From NCBI GenBank assembly GCA_900317835.1, contig ONIL01000014.1, forward strand, positions 62,001 through 126,000: a stretch of DNA of 64,000 bases. Reading direction: 5' to 3'. The notes under the pieces were generated by a model that ran no database searches, had not been told where the DNA came from, and worked only from the letters and a program-made list of their open reading frames with translations. Below, one piece after another: positions 61,820 to 64,000 of this stretch. The position numbers and the translations under genes were made by a program. Source of the stretch: an uncultured Prevotellaceae bacterium (GTDB taxonomy: Bacteria > Bacteroidota > Bacteroidia > Bacteroidales > Muribaculaceae). Numbering within the stretch: position 1 is the stretch's first letter; every line of letters begins with the position of its first letter.

Positions 61820-62509
61820 ATGAAAAAGTCTTTATGTTTATTATTGAGTGCTTTGTTGTTGCTCGGCGTTTCGGGCTGTGGTTCGATGAACAATGCCACT
61901 AAGGGTGGCTTGATCGGTGGTGGTGGCGGTGCCGCTCTCGGTGCAGGCATTGGTGCCCTCATCGGCAAGGGCAAGGGTGCTGCTATCGGTGGTGCTATTG
62001 GTGCAGTTGCTGGTGGTGTTGCCGGCACGCTCATTGGCAAGAAGATGGACAAGCAGGCTCGTGAGCTCGCACAGATCGCTGGTGCACAAGTCGATACCGT
62101 GACCGACGTGAACGGCTTCGAGGGTATCAAGGTGACCTTTGATAATGGCATCCTCTTCGGCTTTAACAGCTCCAAGCTTGGCAATGAGGCCAAGGCTTCG
62201 CTCGACAAGTTCGCAACTTCTCTGCTCAATAACCCGCAGACCGACGTGCAGATTTACGGTCACACCGACAACGTGGGTACCCGTGCTGCCAACGAGAAGG
62301 TATCCAACGCTCGCGCATCTGAGGTATTGAACTACTTGACTGGTGCTGGTGTGCCTAAGGCTCGTCTCTCCAGCCAGGGTCTGGCTTATGACTATCCTGT
62401 AGCCAGCAATGACACCGAGGCTGGTCGTGCCCAGAACCGTCGTGTCGAGATCTACATCACCGCTAACGAGGATATGATTCAGGCTGCACAAAACGGCACG
62501 CTCGAATAA
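61820..62509 (+). CDS. OmpA-family lipoprotein with glycine zipper
   Basis: A 229-residue outer-membrane lipoprotein that ties peptidoglycan to the outer membrane. The signal ends LGVSGCGS (Cys near residue 20). A glycine-zipper region (about 28-75: GGLIGGGGGAALGAGIGALIG and repeated GGAIGA) comes next. The OmpA/MotB peptidoglycan-binding domain (about 105-225) has ILFGFNSSKLGNEAK, IYGHTDNVGTRAANEKVSNARA and GRAQNRRVEIYI. Well-formed promoter and terminator make it a single-gene unit. Confidence 0.94.
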   Translation: MKKSLCLLLSALLLLGVSGCGSMNNATKGGLIGGGGGAALGAGIGALIGKGKGAAIGGAIGAVAGGVAGTLIGKKMDKQARELAQIAGAQVDTVTDVNGFEGIKVTFDNGILFGFNSSKLGNEAKASLDKFATSLLNNPQTDVQIYGHTDNVGTRAANEKVSNARASEVLNYLTGAGVPKARLSSQGLAYDYPVASNDTEAGRAQNRRVEIYITANEDMIQAAQNGTLE

Positions 62510-62533
62510 TCCTTTTAAGGTATTGATTTATGA

Positions 62534-62567
62534 GAGCCTTCTCTATCCTTGGAGAAGGCTCTTTTTT
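62534..62567 (+). terminator. Terminator of the OmpA-family gene
   Basis: GAGCCTTCTC and GAGAAGGCTC form 10 perfect pairs around an 8-base loop, followed by six T residues. Confidence 0.9.
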
Positions 62568-62710
62568 GTTCAAGTTGTTTGTATTGAGATACTTTGATGA
62601 TATGTGGGTACAAGTTTTGGACAACTTTTAGAAGATGCTAGATTTTTAAAATACTGTAAATCAGCAGTTTAAAAATTTTAAAGAAAAACTTTAGAAAACC
62701 GCTTATAAAT

Positions 62711-62741
62711 TTTGTTATTCAGAAATAAGATATTAATTTTG
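62711..62741 (+). promoter_or_regulatory. Promoter of the class II ribonucleotide reductase gene
   Basis: TTTG (62711-62714), a 19-base spacer, TAATTTTG (62734-62741). The leader is about 70 bases, too short for a full cobalamin riboswitch. Confidence 0.75.
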
Positions 62742-62817
62742 CGAGGATTTTGTCACAATTGGCAATATTCCCGCTTTTTTACCTTAAAAACCAACAGAAT
62801 AATTACAATTGATAGCA

Positions 62818-64000
62818 ATGGAATCAAAAACCTACAATTACCAACAGGCATACGAGGCCTCGTTGAAATACTTTGACGGCGATGAGCTTGCCGCCAGGGT
62901 GTGGGCGACGAAGTATGCCTTGAAAGATTCGTTTGGTAATCTCTATGAATTGACCCCCGACGATATGCACCGCCGCATCGCCCGTGAGATTGCCCGAATC
63001 GAGAAAAAGTATCCTAATCCCCTGAGTGAAGACCGCCTGTTTGACTTGATGAGTCATTTCCGTTATATCGTTCCACAAGGCAGTCCCATGGCTGGAATAG
63101 GCAATAACTTCCAGGTGGGCTCTTTGAGCAACTGCTTCGTTGTGGGACTCGACGGGGAGCCTGACAGCTACGGCGGCATTCTCAAGATTGACGAGGAACA
63201 GGTGCAGCTCATGAAGCGCCGTGGCGGCGTTGGCCATGACCTTTCCCATATCCGTCCCAAGGGTTCGCCTGTCAAGAACAGTGCCCTGACATCGACGGGT
63301 CTTGTCCCCTTTATGGTACGCTACAGTAACAGCACCCGCGAGGTGGCTCAAGACGGTCGTCGTGGCGCCTTGATGTTGACTGTGAGCATCAAGCACCCCG
63401 ATGCCGAGTCGTTTATCGATGCCAAGATGGAAGAAGGTAAGGTAACGGGTGCCAACGTGTCAGTCCGCATCGATGATGCGTTCATGCAGGCCGCAGTTGA
63501 TGGTAAACCCTATCACCAGCAATATCCCGTTGATAGCGACAAGCCTTCCTATGTGCAGGAAGCCGATGCCGCACGCCTGTGGGCCAAGATCGTTCACAAC
63601 GCATGGCGCAGTGCTGAGCCAGGCATCCTCTTCTGGGATACCATCACCCGTGAGTCAGTGCCCGATTGCTATGCTGATTTGGGCTTTAAAACCATCTCGA
63701 CCAATCCCTGTGGTGAGATTCCCTTGTGCCCCTACGACAGCTGCCGCCTTATCGCCATCAACCTCTACAGTTATGTGAAGAATCCATTCACACCCCAGGC
63801 CTATTTTGACTTCGACCTGTTTGCTGAACACGTTGCCTGTGCGCAGCGCATGATGGACGACATCATCGACCTGGAAATGGAAAAAATCGAGAAGATTCTT
63901 GATAAGGTCAAGTCTGACCCCGAAACTCAGGAAGTGAAGACGACCGAGATTAACCTGTGGAACAAAATCCGCACCAAGACTCTTAAGGGCCGTCGCACAG
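62818..64000 (+). CDS. nrdJ: Adenosylcobalamin-dependent ribonucleotide reductase (3' end outside window)
   Basis: Reduces ribonucleotides to deoxyribonucleotides with a B12 radical, oxygen-independent. The first 394 codons are present and the frame is still open at the window end. Visible motifs: DGDELAARVWATKYALKD, FRYIVPQGSPMAG, SLSNCFVVGLDG (first redox Cys), MKRRGGVGHDLSHIRPKGSPVKNS, and the radical-site region TISTNPCGEIPL (Cys of NPCGE). The opening strongly resembles the class II enzymes of Bacteroides, which are about 840 residues. No ATP-cone is seen in the visible part. Its promoter is at 62711-62741. Confidence 0.9.
   Translation, partial: MESKTYNYQQAYEASLKYFDGDELAARVWATKYALKDSFGNLYELTPDDMHRRIAREIARIEKKYPNPLSEDRLFDLMSHFRYIVPQGSPMAGIGNNFQVGSLSNCFVVGLDGEPDSYGGILKIDEEQVQLMKRRGGVGHDLSHIRPKGSPVKNSALTSTGLVPFMVRYSNSTREVAQDGRRGALMLTVSIKHPDAESFIDAKMEEGKVTGANVSVRIDDAFMQAAVDGKPYHQQYPVDSDKPSYVQEADAARLWAKIVHNAWRSAEPGILFWDTITRESVPDCYADLGFKTISTNPCGEIPLCPYDSCRLIAINLYSYVKNPFTPQAYFDFDLFAEHVACAQRMMDDIIDLEMEKIEKILDKVKSDPETQEVKTTEINLWNKIRTKTLKGRRT

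Noticed and set aside
62570-62817. Possible cobalamin riboswitch ahead of the B12-dependent reductase
   Set aside because: The promoter leaves a leader of about 70 bases and no B12-box or multi-stem structure is visible.

Overview
The window is chromosomal DNA from a gut-type member of the order Bacteroidales. Muribaculaceae or a close relative seems most likely, but the family cannot be settled from sequence alone. Evidence: repeated promoters of the Bacteroidota form TTTG-N19-22-TAnnTTTG; starts with little Shine-Dalgarno sequence; a PorQ-type type IX secretion protein and secreted proteins with type IX-like C-terminal tails; lipid A (LpxK), serine palmitoyltransferase and myo-inositol-phosphate synthase genes; a B12-type ribonucleotide reductase; and many SPII lipoproteins and DUF families typical of Bacteroidales.

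Layout. 1-8.6 kb: end of manA, mltG, a DUF2007 gene, a membrane protein overlapping a GT2 glycosyltransferase, porQ, and small secreted or membrane proteins, one apparently frameshifted. 8.9-12.8 kb: a segment bounded by a 16-nt copy of the tRNA-Ser(GCU) 3' end on the left and the intact tRNA on the right. It holds an integrase stub, a CPBP protease and two DUF4230 genes, and looks like a decayed integrative element. 13-25.7 kb: envelope and lipid genes, namely an ATP-grasp protein with a CDP-alcohol phosphatidyltransferase, a secreted endonuclease I, ugd, a Wzc-type tyrosine kinase, myo-inositol-phosphate synthase, a nucleotidyltransferase, a HAD phosphatase and pdxA. 25.9-34.5 kb: a 1408-residue leucine-rich-repeat surface protein, lipoproteins, a TfoX-N protein, tRNA-Gly(CCC), a pRiA4b ORF-3-like protein and serine palmitoyltransferase. 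34.6-50.9 kb: mostly housekeeping (ligA, CPBP protease, sppA, lpxK, purine nucleoside phosphorylase, thiL, ADP-ribosylglycohydrolase, rRNA/tRNA methyltransferase, radA, groES-groEL, an acetyltransferase), with a candidate promoter-to-terminator non-coding RNA at about 44.25-44.40 kb.

50.95-60.05 kb is the most unusual region. It runs in one direction: a LytTR regulator, FHA/zinc-ribbon membrane protein, acidic repeat membrane protein, secreted caspase-like protease, second zinc-ribbon/FHA protein, PP2C phosphatase with a membrane anchor, Ser/Thr kinase with a membrane span and MORN repeats, and two secreted PEGA-like/FGE-fold proteins. Spacing is tight, one pair overlaps, and a good promoter lies just before the acidic protein. 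I read it as a phosphothreonine signalling module spanning the inner membrane, with a caspase-like protein and FGE-fold proteins on the outer side. Its function is unknown. The window ends with an NhaC-type antiporter, an OmpA-family lipoprotein and the first third or more of a class II ribonucleotide reductase.

Taken together, serine palmitoyltransferase, myo-inositol-phosphate synthase and the CDP-alcohol phosphotransferase suggest inositol-bearing phospholipids and sphingolipids. Ugd and Wzc point to capsule or exopolysaccharide synthesis.
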